From an uncultured Pelagibacteraceae bacterium (GTDB taxonomy: Bacteria > Pseudomonadota > Alphaproteobacteria > Pelagibacterales > Pelagibacteraceae): a DNA stretch of 64,000 bases. The notes below the pieces were generated by a model. The model was given only the letters and a program-made list of their open reading frames with translations, did no database searches and had not been told where the DNA came from. Shown one piece after another: positions 16,854-26,123 of this stretch (positions are counted from its first letter, which is position 1; each line of letters opens with the position of its first letter). The stretch spans positions 78,379-142,378 of the forward strand of contig CABZDW010000001.1 of assembly GCA_902524545.1 (NCBI GenBank). The letters run 5' to 3'. A program made the translations under genes and the position numbers.

Positions 16854-18355
16854 TAAAAAATACCTTTTTTTAAATTTCTTTTAATTTTATTTTTTCTTAC
16901 CACAATATTTAATCTATCTAATTGACCAGGCTTTAATTTTCTTAAGTTTTGCACTGTTTTTAAAAATCTATCTATTTCTTTTTTATTTAATAAATTTTCA
17001 GTTAAAGTTAAAAATTTATTAATATAATTTTTTCTTTTAAAGGGTCTTGAACCATAAGGATGAGCATCTGCAACCCCTTGTTCTTCAGTGATCTTTTTTC
17101 CATTTTTTAAAGTTATTACTACCTTTGCACCAAAGGCCTTTTTTCTAGGATTTGGATCATGATATTTTTTTGTCCATTTCTTATCTTCATGAGTTTTGAT
17201 TGATCTCCAAATCTTAATTGTACTTTTTTTCTTTGCCCTAGTTTTTGTATACGATTTCACATGATGCCAATCACCATCCTCTAAAGCAACAGCAAAGATG
17301 TACATTATCGAATGATCTAATGTTTCCCTGCTAGCATTTGGATCCATTTTTTGAGGATCATTTGCACCCGTACCAATCACATAATGAGTGTGATGACTGG
17401 TATAGATATCTATTTTTTTAATTTGATTAAGATTTGAAACTTTTTTTTTAAGTTTTTTGGCAAGATCAATTAGCGCTTGAGATTGATATTCAGCTGAATA
17501 TTCTTTTGTATAAGTTTCGAGTATAGCTTTTTTAGCTTCATTCCTTTTTGGAAGTGGAACTTTATATAAAGCTTTTTTTCCATCTAAAATTCTTGCAATA
17601 ACACTATCTTCACCCTCATAAATTGGACTTGGTGCACCTTCACCCCTCATAACTCTATCAACAGCCTCTATGGCAAGTTTACCAGCATGTGCAGGCGCAT
17701 AAGCTTTCCAACTTGAGATTTCTCCTTTTCTAGATTGTCTAGTTGAAATAGTTGTATGAAGAGCTTGCTGAACAGCTTGATATATCGTTTCTGTATTTAG
17801 TTTTAGCATAGATCCGATACCAGCGGCAACACTTGGCCCTAGATGGGCTATGTGATCTACTTTATGTTTATGCAAACAAATCCCTTTTACTAAATTAACT
17901 TGAACTTCATAGGCAGTTATTATTCCCCTCAAAAGATCATTTCCACTTTTTTTATTTTGTTGTGCAACACTTATTAAGGGAGGAATGTTATCACCAGGAT
18001 GACTGTAATCAGCTGCTAAAAAAGTATCATGAAAATCAAGTTCTCTTACAGCTGTTCCGTTACTCCATGCCGCCCATTCACAGTCAAATTTTAATTTACT
18101 GTTAACTCCAAATATCGTTGCACCATTCTTTCTTAAATGTTTTAAAGCCATTTCTCTTGATGAAACAACTGGATGTCTATTTAAAGAAGCTATTGCAACT
18201 GATGCATTATCAATAATTCTGTTAATTACCATTTCTATTGCTTCCTTATCTAATTTTGCGTTATCACTAGCAATCTCAGCAATTTTCCAGGCCAACTGTT
18301 TTTTTTTTGATAAATGGACTTTAGATGGAAAAACTTTTACGTTGTGTATGATCAA
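16853..18355 (-). CDS. prpD: 2-methylcitrate dehydratase (MmgE/PrpD family)
   Basis: 500 aa iron-sulfur-independent dehydratase that converts 2-methylcitrate to 2-methylaconitate. The motifs [54 protein letters not shown] and a C-terminal [10 protein letters not shown] are those of PrpD. The start codon is TTG at 18353-18355, supported by AGGAG at 18361-18365 on the minus strand, 5 nt away. It heads the prpDBC operon, which should let the cell burn propionyl-CoA from odd-chain, branched or DMSP-like substrates. No regulator (PrpR) is next to it. Confidence 0.93.
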   Translation of the reverse strand: MIIHNVKVFPSKVHLSKKKQLAWKIAEIASDNAKLDKEAIEMVINRIIDNASVAIASLNRHPVVSSREMALKHLRKNGATIFGVNSKLKFDCEWAAWSNGTAVRELDFHDTFLAADYSHPGDNIPPLISVAQQNKKSGNDLLRGIITAYEVQVNLVKGICLHKHKVDHIAHLGPSVAAGIGSMLKLNTETIYQAVQQALHTTISTRQSRKGEISSWKAYAPAHAGKLAIEAVDRVMRGEGAPSPIYEGEDSVIARILDGKKALYKVPLPKRNEAKKAILETYTKEYSAEYQSQALIDLAKKLKKKVSNLNQIKKIDIYTSHHTHYVIGTGANDPQKMDPNASRETLDHSIMYIFAVALEDGDWHHVKSYTKTRAKKKSTIKIWRSIKTHEDKKWTKKYHDPNPRKKAFGAKVVITLKNGKKITEEQGVADAHPYGSRPFKRKNYINKFLTLTENLLNKKEIDRFLKTVQNLRKLKPGQLDRLNIVVRKNKIKRNLKKGIF

Positions 18356-18406
18356 AATAACTCCTAATAGAAAACTGTTCTAATATGTAAAAAAAAATAA
18401 TCAATA

Positions 18407-19090
18407 TTAAAGATATTTTGCTACAATTTTTTCAACACCAATAAAGTCTTTTATTAAGTGATTATGGTAAATTTCAGTTGTATTCTTTTCGGTATATCCG
18501 TCTTCTAGTAAAATAACTGGTATCCCAGCTTCTTTTGCAGCATTAGCATCTGTCTCACTATCACCAATCATTAAAGTTTTTTTTAGATCTCCATCTAAAA
18601 TTTCAACTACTGAGATCAAATGTCTTGGATCGGGTTTACAATAATCAAATGTATTGTGACCAGCAACATACTCAAAGAAATCGTAAATTCCAATTTTTTT
18701 TAAAAGATCAATTGCTAAATGCTCTTGTTTATTTGTACAAACACCCATTGAAATTTTTTTTTCTTTTGACCATATTAAGAACTCCTTAACTCCATCAATT
18801 AGTTTACTTTCATTTACTATATTTTTTCCATAATAATCTACAAACTCTTTAACCATTTCTTTTTTAATCTTTTCATCTTGGACTTTTCCAAATTCCTTTT
18901 TAGCCTGACCCCATATAGATCTACCAAGCATTGCACCGGCGCCTTGGCCTACCAAGTTTCTTATTTCCTCAGTAGATTTTGTTGGATATCCAAATTTATT
19001 CATCACATGATTATGGGCCCGCATTAAATCTGGCGCCGTATCTACCAATGTGCCATCTAAATCAAAAAGAATTGTGTAAATTTGTTTCAT
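18407..19090 (-). CDS. gph: Phosphoglycolate phosphatase-like HAD hydrolase
   Basis: 227 aa haloacid-dehalogenase phosphatase. Motif I is FDLDGTLVDTAPDL (nucleophile D10), motif II is VCTNK, and motifs III/IV lie in KPDPRHL and MIGDSETDANAAKEAGIP. The TLVDTAPDL start with the cap placed after motif I is typical of Gph, which removes the 2-phosphoglycolate produced in DNA repair or oxidative side reactions. Other small phosphate esters are possible substrates. It is 51 bp from prpD on the same strand and divergent from the GlmU-like gene. Confidence 0.8.
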   Translation of the reverse strand: MKQIYTILFDLDGTLVDTAPDLMRAHNHVMNKFGYPTKSTEEIRNLVGQGAGAMLGRSIWGQAKKEFGKVQDEKIKKEMVKEFVDYYGKNIVNESKLIDGVKEFLIWSKEKKISMGVCTNKQEHLAIDLLKKIGIYDFFEYVAGHNTFDYCKPDPRHLISVVEILDGDLKKTLMIGDSETDANAAKEAGIPVILLEDGYTEKNTTEIYHNHLIKDFIGVEKIVAKYL

Positions 19091-19161
19091 TATTAAAAGT
19101 ATTTTTAAGAAATATTTTGTGAATTAAGAAAGATATATACTTAATATAAATGATTTTCTAG

Positions 19162-19785
19162 ATGAAACAATTAAATTTACAAAAACTTCAAAATTCACTC
19201 AGAAAGAAATTTCTAAAATCTGGAGTAAAAATGATTGCCCCAGACACGATTTATTTTTCAAAAGATACTAAAGTTGGAAAAAATGTGACGATAGATCCAT
19301 ATGTAGTTTTCGGATCGAAAGTTAAAATTGGAAATAATGTTAATATCAAATCTTTTAGTCACCTAGAAAATTGTAAGATTGAGAATAAAGTAGAGATTGG
19401 ACCTTATGCTAGAATAAGACCAGGCACTACTTTAAAAGAAGGTTCCAAGATTGGAAATTTTGTTGAAATAAAAAAAAGTACAGTTGGAAAAAAAACCAAG
19501 GTAAATCATTTAGCTTATGTGGGTGATACCATAATTGGTAAATCAGCCAATGTTGGAGCAGGAACAATTACTTGTAATTATGATGGAATAAAAAAAAATA
19601 AAACTAAAATTAAAGATAATGTTTTTATTGGTTCTAACTCTTCATTAGTTGCTCCACTAACTCTTGAAGAGAATAGTATAATTGGAGCAGGATCAGTAAT
19701 TACAAGAAGCGTAAATAAAAAATCTTTAGCACTTACAAGAAGTCAACAACTAGAAATTAAAAATTATAAAAGAAAGTCTAAATAA
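19162..19785 (+). CDS. Stand-alone GlmU-type acetyltransferase domain (left-handed beta helix)
   Basis: 207 aa made almost entirely of hexapeptide repeats. It aligns with the C-terminal half of E. coli GlmU: the linker-helix residue pattern KKFLKSGVKMIAPDTIYF, then PYARIRPG, GNFVEIKK (98-105), catalytic-type H116 in NHLAYVGD, GAGTITCNYDG (132-142) and the tail LALTRSQQ. That domain acetylates glucosamine-1-phosphate. The N-terminal uridylyltransferase half (about 230 aa) is missing, and the upstream sequence is the divergent gph gene, so this is not a local frameshift. glmS starts 2 nt downstream. The nucleotidyltransferase must be encoded elsewhere. Confidence 0.85.
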   Translation: MKQLNLQKLQNSLRKKFLKSGVKMIAPDTIYFSKDTKVGKNVTIDPYVVFGSKVKIGNNVNIKSFSHLENCKIENKVEIGPYARIRPGTTLKEGSKIGNFVEIKKSTVGKKTKVNHLAYVGDTIIGKSANVGAGTITCNYDGIKKNKTKIKDNVFIGSNSSLVAPLTLEENSIIGAGSVITRSVNKKSLALTRSQQLEIKNYKRKSK

Positions 19786-19787
19786 CT

Positions 19788-21608
19788 ATGTGTGGAATAA
19801 TAGGGATAAATAGTAATAGACCAGTTTCGTCAACAATAATTAGCTCTTTAAAAAAATTAGAGTATAGAGGTTACGACTCTGCAGGAATTGCAACACTTTT
19901 AAATAATGAAATTAATGAAGTTAAATCCGAGGGGAGAGTAGATAAACTTGAAAATAATTCATTAGTTCAGAATATGTTGGGAACAATTGGTATCGGTCAT
20001 GTTCGTTGGGCAACACATGGTCTACCAAATAGTATAAATGCTCATCCACATTCATCTCAAAATGTTTCTGTTGTACATAATGGAATAATTGAAAATTCAA
20101 CTTTACTAAAAAAATTTTTAGTTTCCAAGGACCACAAATTCAAATCACAAACAGACACCGAAGTAATTGTTCATTTGATTACAGAAAATTTAAAAACAGA
20201 AAATATTGTAAACTCTATAAAAAAAACTTTAAAATCCCTTCATGGTAGTTTTGCACTTGGAATAATATTTAAAGATCAACCAGATCTAATTGTTGGCGCA
20301 AGAAGAGGTTCACCTTTAGCTGTAGGTTATGGTCCAAATGAAAATTATTTAGGCTCTGATTCTTATGCTTTAAAATCAATGACAAATAAAATTACTTACC
20401 TCAATGATGGTGAATTTTGCATGATTAAAAAAGACCATGTAGAATTTTTTAATGAGGATGGAGTTAAAATTAATAAAAAAGTTTTAGAGTTATCTTTAGA
20501 GGAAGAAAAATATGACAAAGGTGATTATAAACACTTTATGGCCAAAGAAATAGAAGAACAACCTACCACATTAAAAAATGGGATTAATGAATATTTAGAT
20601 ACGAAAAATAATGATATTAATATTTATAATTTTCCATGGAAAACTAACGAAATTTCTTCAGTAACTCTCATCGGTTGTGGAACAGCTTATCATTCTTGTT
20701 TGCTTGCAAAATATTGGTTTGAAGAACTTACCTCATTAGATGTGAATGTAGATATAGCTTCTGAGTTTAGATACAGAAAAAATAGGCTTAAAAAAGAAAC
20801 CTTATATGTATTTGTATCTCAATCTGGTGAAACAGCTGATACTTATGCAGCCTTAGATTTGTGTAACCAAAATGATATGAAAACATGTGCAGTTGTAAAT
20901 GTTATTGAAAGTTCAATTGCTAGAGACTCCAAATTTGTTTTGCCAATACATTGTGGAACTGAGATAGGTGTTGCATCTACAAAAGCTTTTTTAGGGCAAA
21001 TCCTTATATTGTATATCTTAGCTTTAAAAATTGGATTATTAAGAAAAGATCTAAAAAAAGAGTTATTTGATCAAAAGTTCAAAGATCTAAAATCTTTACC
21101 AAAATTAGTAGAAAAAACTTTGTTAATGGATAACAAGATACAAACAATATCAAATACCTTTAACGAAGCTAAAGGTTCAATGTTTTTAGGTAGAGGTTTT
21201 TCCTTTCCAATAGCATTAGAAGGTGCATTAAAATTAAAAGAATTATCTTATATGCATGCTGAAGGATATCCAGCCGGTGAAATGAAACATGGACCACTTG
21301 CTTTGATAGAGGAGGGTATGCCAGTTGTTGTTTTAGCCCCAAGAGACAATTATTATAAAAAAACTATTTCGAACATGCAGGAAGTTATTGCAAGAGGGGC
21401 AAAAGTTTTATTAGTAACAAATAAAAGTAGTGACGAGATAGTTTCTGAAAATATTTGGGAAAAAATTGAAGTTGAAACTGCTAATGAGGATCTTTTGCCC
21501 TTTCTTTTAACAATCCCTTTACAAAAATTAGCTTATTTTTCAGCACTTAAAAAAGGATTTGATATAGATAAGCCTAGAAATTTAGCCAAATCAGTAACCG
21601 TTGAATAA
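19788..21608 (+). CDS. glmS: Glutamine-fructose-6-phosphate aminotransferase (isomerising)
   Basis: 606 aa, full length. The N-terminal glutaminase domain starts MCGIIG with the nucleophile Cys2, and has RGYDSAGIA and GHVRWATHG. Two SIS sugar-isomerase domains follow, with SQSGETADT and ASTKAF, and the end DKPRNLAKSVTVE is the classic GlmS C-terminus. It makes glucosamine-6-phosphate, the first step to UDP-GlcNAc. Adjacency to the GlmU acetyltransferase domain reconstructs most of the amino-sugar route in one transcription unit. In some bacteria glmS is controlled by a ribozyme or sRNA, but the 2-nt spacer leaves no room for one here. Confidence 0.97.
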   Translation: MCGIIGINSNRPVSSTIISSLKKLEYRGYDSAGIATLLNNEINEVKSEGRVDKLENNSLVQNMLGTIGIGHVRWATHGLPNSINAHPHSSQNVSVVHNGIIENSTLLKKFLVSKDHKFKSQTDTEVIVHLITENLKTENIVNSIKKTLKSLHGSFALGIIFKDQPDLIVGARRGSPLAVGYGPNENYLGSDSYALKSMTNKITYLNDGEFCMIKKDHVEFFNEDGVKINKKVLELSLEEEKYDKGDYKHFMAKEIEEQPTTLKNGINEYLDTKNNDINIYNFPWKTNEISSVTLIGCGTAYHSCLLAKYWFEELTSLDVNVDIASEFRYRKNRLKKETLYVFVSQSGETADTYAALDLCNQNDMKTCAVVNVIESSIARDSKFVLPIHCGTEIGVASTKAFLGQILILYILALKIGLLRKDLKKELFDQKFKDLKSLPKLVEKTLLMDNKIQTISNTFNEAKGSMFLGRGFSFPIALEGALKLKELSYMHAEGYPAGEMKHGPLALIEEGMPVVVLAPRDNYYKKTISNMQEVIARGAKVLLVTNKSSDEIVSENIWEKIEVETANEDLLPFLLTIPLQKLAYFSALKKGFDIDKPRNLAKSVTVE

Positions 21609-21643
21609 TAGAAAAACTCTGATACAACAATCCTGAGTTGAAC

Positions 21644-23023
21644 ATGAAAAATTGGAAAGTAAATAGTTGGAGAAAGTATCCTGTCAAACATATACCAAAG
21701 TATGATGATGAGAAGGAACTTAATAGTGTTTTAAATAAATTAAAAACATTTCCACCACTTGTTTTTGCAGGTGAAACAAGACACCTCAAAGATCAACTTG
21801 CTAAAGTAGTTGATGGAAAAGCATTTCTATTACAAGGTGGTGACTGCGCAGAAAGTTTTGCAGAATTTCATCCTGATAATATTAGAGATACTTTTAAAGT
21901 AATACTTCAAATGGCTTTAGTAATGACATATTCGGCATCTTTACCTGTTGTAAAACTTGGAAGAATTGCTGGACAGTTTTCTAAGCCAAGAAGTGCCCCA
22001 ACAGAAAAACAAGGTGACATTGAATTACCAAGTTATTTAGGTGACAACATTAATGCAATAGACTTTAACGAAAAAGCTAGAAGACCTGATCCAAAAAGAA
22101 TGTACAAAGCATATTCTCAATCAGCCTCAACACTAAATCTTTTGCGAGCATTTTCAAAAGGTGGTTTTGCAGACTTGAACAAAGTTCATTTATGGAACTT
22201 AGATTACATTAAAAAAAGTCCACAAGCGAAAAAGTTTAAAGACTTAGAGGATAAAATTGCTGATGCATTGGCTTTTATGGAAGCATGTGGAATAACTTCA
22301 GACTTTAATAATAGATTATACACCGTTAATTTCTGGACATCACATGAAGCTCTTCATTTACCATTTGAGGAAAGTATGACAAGAGTAGACTCAACAACTG
22401 GTGAGTATCATGATACATCTGCTCATTTTGTTTGGATTGGTGATAGAACAAGACAACTAGACGGTGGACACGTTGAATTTTGTAAAGGAATCGAAAATCC
22501 GATTGGAATAAAGTGCGGTCCTACTTCAAAACCTGAGGAGATTGCAAAAATTTGTGAGGTATTAAATCCAAAAAATGAAAAAGGAAAAATAACTCTGATT
22601 TCCAGATTTGGTCATCAAAATGTTGAAAAGTTTTTACCGAAGTTAATTAGAAGAATCAGAAAAGAGGGACTTAATGTTATTTGGTCATGTGATCCGATGC
22701 ATGGTAATACTATTGCATCAACAACCGGATTTAAAACTAGACCTTTCAATAATGTAGTAAATGAGGTTAAAAATGTTTTTGGTGTCCATCAGTCAGAGGG
22801 AAGTTATGCGGGTGGTTTGCACGTCGAAATGACTGGTCAAGATGTGACAGAGTGCACTGGAGGTGCTAGAAAAATATCTGATGCTGATTTGTCAAGTAGA
22901 TATCATACACACTGTGATCCAAGACTAAATTCTGATCAAGCTTTAGAATTGGCTTTTTTAATTTCTGATGAAATTAAAAAGAACTCTAATTACGCAAAAA
23001 ATATTATTAAAGCCGCTTCTTAA
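21644..23023 (+). CDS. aroG: Class II 3-deoxy-7-phosphoheptulonate (DAHP) synthase
   Basis: 459 aa. FLLQGGDCAESFAEF, GRIAGQFSKPRS, GDRTRQLDGGHVEF, NPIGIKCGP, WSCDPMHGNT and HVEMTGQDVTECTGGA are the diagnostic motifs of class II (plant-like/microbial) DAHP synthase. The enzyme joins PEP and erythrose-4-phosphate to start the shikimate pathway. The ATG at 21644 is preferred over an in-frame TTG at 21638. It follows glmS by 35 bp and may be co-transcribed. The gene symbol for class II enzymes varies between annotations. Confidence 0.93.
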   Translation: MKNWKVNSWRKYPVKHIPKYDDEKELNSVLNKLKTFPPLVFAGETRHLKDQLAKVVDGKAFLLQGGDCAESFAEFHPDNIRDTFKVILQMALVMTYSASLPVVKLGRIAGQFSKPRSAPTEKQGDIELPSYLGDNINAIDFNEKARRPDPKRMYKAYSQSASTLNLLRAFSKGGFADLNKVHLWNLDYIKKSPQAKKFKDLEDKIADALAFMEACGITSDFNNRLYTVNFWTSHEALHLPFEESMTRVDSTTGEYHDTSAHFVWIGDRTRQLDGGHVEFCKGIENPIGIKCGPTSKPEEIAKICEVLNPKNEKGKITLISRFGHQNVEKFLPKLIRRIRKEGLNVIWSCDPMHGNTIASTTGFKTRPFNNVVNEVKNVFGVHQSEGSYAGGLHVEMTGQDVTECTGGARKISDADLSSRYHTHCDPRLNSDQALELAFLISDEIKKNSNYAKNIIKAAS

Positions 23024-23102
23024 AGCTTATTAATCAAATAGGCTAATTAAGTATGACTATTATTATTATACAATTTTAATTATAAGTAATTATATCTTAA
23101 AT

Positions 23103-24761
23103 ATGGACAAAAAATTAAAAATCGCTTTAGCACAATTAAATCCTTTAGTTGGAGATGTTGTAGGAAATATTGATAAACTAATAACAATTAGATCCAAATT
23201 AGACGACGACATAGATGTGTTAGTTGCACCAGAACTTTATGTGTCGGGATATCCGATAGATGACTTAGTTCTAAGAGAGGATTTTCTAAATTTAGTTGAG
23301 AATGAAATAAAAAAACTCGTAGAAACTACAAAAGACGAAAAATCATCAATAATTTTTGGTGCACCACGAAAAGACAGAAAAGACATTAAAAATTCCGTAT
23401 TTGTAGCTGAAAATGGAAAAATTATTGCAATAAAAGATAAGTATGAGCTTCCTAATACAGGAGTTTTTGATGAACAAAGAATATTTACTGAGGGTAAATT
23501 AGAAGATTGCGTGAAAATAAAAGATATAAGATTTGGGTTACCAATTTGTGAGGATATTTGGGAAAAAACAGTTCTTGAAAAATTATCAGAATCAGGTGCA
23601 GAGATTATTATTGCAATTAATGCTTCACCCTTTACAGTTTCTAAAAGTTTTGAAAGAGAGCATGTAACCTTAACAAGAGTTAAAGAAATAAAACTGCCAC
23701 TTATTTATCTTAATAGAATTGGTGGACAAGATGAATTAATATTTGATGGTTCCTCTTTTGGGTTAAACTATGATGGAAGTAAATTTTTCTGCTCAAAAGA
23801 ATTCAAAGAGGAAATTTCAGTCATAAATCTTTTAAAACAAAATGGAAAATGGATAGGCAATGGAAATCAAAGAAAAAATTCATCTGAAACAGAAAGATTG
23901 TATAAAGCCTTAGTTCTAGGATTAAGAGATTATGTAAATAATAACAAATTTAATGGAGTTGTTTTAGGTTTATCGGGTGGTGTTGACTCCGCCCTAGTTG
24001 CAGCAATAGCAACTGATGCATTTGGCTCAGAAATGGTCCAAGCAATAATGCTCCCAAGTCCTTTTACAGGTCAAGAAAGTCTTAGTGATGCAAAAGATGC
24101 AGCCAATCTTTTAAAGATTAAATTTTCAAATTTAGAAATTAGTGAAGCCATGAGAATTGTTGATAAAACTTTGGTAAAATTTAATGGAAATAATTTTTCC
24201 CCTGGTATCACTGAAGAAAATATTCAGTCAAGGTTGAGGGGTTTACTTTTAATGGCTTTATCAAACAGATATGGCTATATGGTATTAGCTACTGGAAATA
24301 AATCAGAATATGCTGTTGGGTATTCAACTTTATATGGTGATATGTGTGGAGGTTTCGCACCTATCAAAGATGTATGGAAAACTGATGTTTTTAAATTATG
24401 TAGATGGAGAAATGAAAATTTTTCTGACCTGTTTAAAGGTCAAAAAGGACAAGTGATTCCGGAAAACATCATAACAAAAGCACCAACAGCTGAATTGAAA
24501 GAAAATCAAAAGGATTCTGATAGTTTACCGGAATACGAAATTTTAGACGAAATTTTAAAAGATTTAGTTGAAAAAGAGATTTCAGTTGAGAAAATTATAT
24601 CAAAAGGCTTTGAGAGAAAAGTTGTCGAAAAAACAGCTCGTCTATTAGCTAAATCTGAATATAAAAGGTTTCAAGCAGCACCAGGACCAAAAGTAACTTC
24701 AAAGGCTTTTGGGAGAGACAGAAGATTTCCGCTTACAAGTGGTTTTAATAATTGGAGCTAA
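23103..24761 (+). CDS. nadE: Glutamine-dependent NAD+ synthetase
   Basis: 552 aa two-domain enzyme. The N-terminal nitrilase-type glutaminase has the Glu-Lys-Cys triad at E44 (APELYVSG), K113 and C149 (LPICEDIW). The C-terminal ATP-dependent synthetase has the P-loop SGGVDS at 291-296 and ATGNKSEYAVGY. It amidates nicotinic acid adenine dinucleotide to NAD+, using glutamine as the nitrogen source. cysS starts directly after its stop codon (0-nt gap), so the two are in one operon. A 79-bp AT-rich gap upstream could hold the promoter, but I see no clear boxes. Confidence 0.96.
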   Translation: MDKKLKIALAQLNPLVGDVVGNIDKLITIRSKLDDDIDVLVAPELYVSGYPIDDLVLREDFLNLVENEIKKLVETTKDEKSSIIFGAPRKDRKDIKNSVFVAENGKIIAIKDKYELPNTGVFDEQRIFTEGKLEDCVKIKDIRFGLPICEDIWEKTVLEKLSESGAEIIIAINASPFTVSKSFEREHVTLTRVKEIKLPLIYLNRIGGQDELIFDGSSFGLNYDGSKFFCSKEFKEEISVINLLKQNGKWIGNGNQRKNSSETERLYKALVLGLRDYVNNNKFNGVVLGLSGGVDSALVAAIATDAFGSEMVQAIMLPSPFTGQESLSDAKDAANLLKIKFSNLEISEAMRIVDKTLVKFNGNNFSPGITEENIQSRLRGLLLMALSNRYGYMVLATGNKSEYAVGYSTLYGDMCGGFAPIKDVWKTDVFKLCRWRNENFSDLFKGQKGQVIPENIITKAPTAELKENQKDSDSLPEYEILDEILKDLVEKEISVEKIISKGFERKVVEKTARLLAKSEYKRFQAAPGPKVTSKAFGRDRRFPLTSGFNNWS

Positions 24762-26123
24762 ATGAATAAAGATATTTTTTTATCAAATAGTTTAGGTAAT
24801 AAGAAAGAAAAATTTAATCCAATTGATCCAACAAATATCGGAATGTATGTATGTGGTCCAACGGTGTATGATGATCCTCATATCGGGAATGCAAGACCAT
24901 TAATAATTTTTGATATATTGTTTAAGGTTTTAAAATGTAAATATGGAAATAAGTCGGTTACGTATGTTCGAAATATTACTGATATAGATGATAAAATTAT
25001 CAAATCATCTGAAGAAAAAAAAATTCCAATAACTAAATTAACTTCAAATATTATAAAAAAATTTCATGAAAATTGTAATTATTTAAATTGTGAAACACCA
25101 ACTCACGAACCTAAAGCTACTGATAATATTGATTTAATGATCGATATGATACACGAATTAATTAAAGGTGAATATGCCTACGAGAGTGAAAAGCATGTTT
25201 ATTTTAAGATAAAAAAATTTAGAAATTATGGTATGCTCTCTAATAAAAATATTGATGATTTGATAGCAGGTTCAAGGGTAGAATTATCTGAAAACAAGCA
25301 AAATCCAGAAGATTTTGTATTATGGAAACCATCAGTTGGCACAGAACCGTTTTGGGATTCTCCTTGGGGTAAAGGAAGACCTGGATGGCATTTAGAATGT
25401 TCAGTAATGTCAAAAAAATATCTAGGTAATACCTTTGATATACATGGAGGAGGTCGAGATTTAATATTTCCCCATCATGAAAATGAGATTGCACAGTCGC
25501 TATGCGCAAATAAAACAAAAAAATTTGCGAATTATTGGATTCACAATAATTTTGTAACAATGTCGAACGAAAAAATGTCCAAATCACAGGGAAATATTTT
25601 AAAGATAAGTGATTTAAAAAAAATATATAATGGTCAAGTCTTAAGATTAGCTCTAATTAGCGCTCACTACAGTCAGCCACTGGACTGGAATGAAAAACTT
25701 ATGGAAGAATGTGAAAAAACTCTAAACAAGTGGTATAATTGCTATGTTAATGTTGATCAAAAAATATTGATACAAGATAATGATCTAAAACCTTTGTATG
25801 ATGACTTAAATACACCGGGCTTTATTTCAGTACTGCATGAGCTTTTTGATAAGGCTAAAGACGGTGGTCAAAAAGACAAAGAACTATTTACAACTGCATG
25901 TAAATTTATTGGACTTTTAAGTCAATCAAAAGAAGAGTGGAATAGCTTTAGAAAGAGAAATCTGAAAATTTCTGAAAAAGATATTCTAGCAAAAATTAAT
26001 CAAAGAAATGATGCTAGAATTAAAAAAAATTACGAATTAGCAGATAAAATTAGAGATGAGTTATTCGATGAAGGTATTTTAATTGAAGATGAGGATGGTA
26101 AAACAATTTGGAAAGCTAAATGA
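24762..26123 (+). CDS. cysS: Cysteinyl-tRNA synthetase
   Basis: 453 aa class I aminoacyl-tRNA synthetase. MYVCGPTVYDDPHIGNARP carries the zinc-binding Cys and the HIGN ATP motif. HLECSVMS and HGGGRDLIFPHHENEIAQS are CysRS-specific zinc and substrate segments, and KMSKSQGN is the second ATP motif. It begins right after nadE, and its stop overlaps the cimA start by 4 nt (ATGA). Length is normal, and the anticodon-binding tail is present but short. Confidence 0.97.
   Translation: MNKDIFLSNSLGNKKEKFNPIDPTNIGMYVCGPTVYDDPHIGNARPLIIFDILFKVLKCKYGNKSVTYVRNITDIDDKIIKSSEEKKIPITKLTSNIIKKFHENCNYLNCETPTHEPKATDNIDLMIDMIHELIKGEYAYESEKHVYFKIKKFRNYGMLSNKNIDDLIAGSRVELSENKQNPEDFVLWKPSVGTEPFWDSPWGKGRPGWHLECSVMSKKYLGNTFDIHGGGRDLIFPHHENEIAQSLCANKTKKFANYWIHNNFVTMSNEKMSKSQGNILKISDLKKIYNGQVLRLALISAHYSQPLDWNEKLMEECEKTLNKWYNCYVNVDQKILIQDNDLKPLYDDLNTPGFISVLHELFDKAKDGGQKDKELFTTACKFIGLLSQSKEEWNSFRKRNLKISEKDILAKINQRNDARIKKNYELADKIRDELFDEGILIEDEDGKTIWKAK

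Noticed and set aside
19091..19161. A frameshifted N-terminal half of glmU upstream of the acetyltransferase gene
   Set aside because: The upstream DNA is a 71-bp gap followed by the divergent gph gene; no uridylyltransferase sequence is present in any frame.
23024..23102. A promoter or riboswitch upstream of nadE
   Set aside because: The 79-bp gap is AT-rich with several TATA-like runs, but I found no properly spaced -35/-10 pair or stable structure.
25240..25587. 115-aa minus-strand frame inside cysS
   Set aside because: It overlaps the conserved zinc and KMSKS regions of CysRS on the other strand and has no ribosome site or family pattern.
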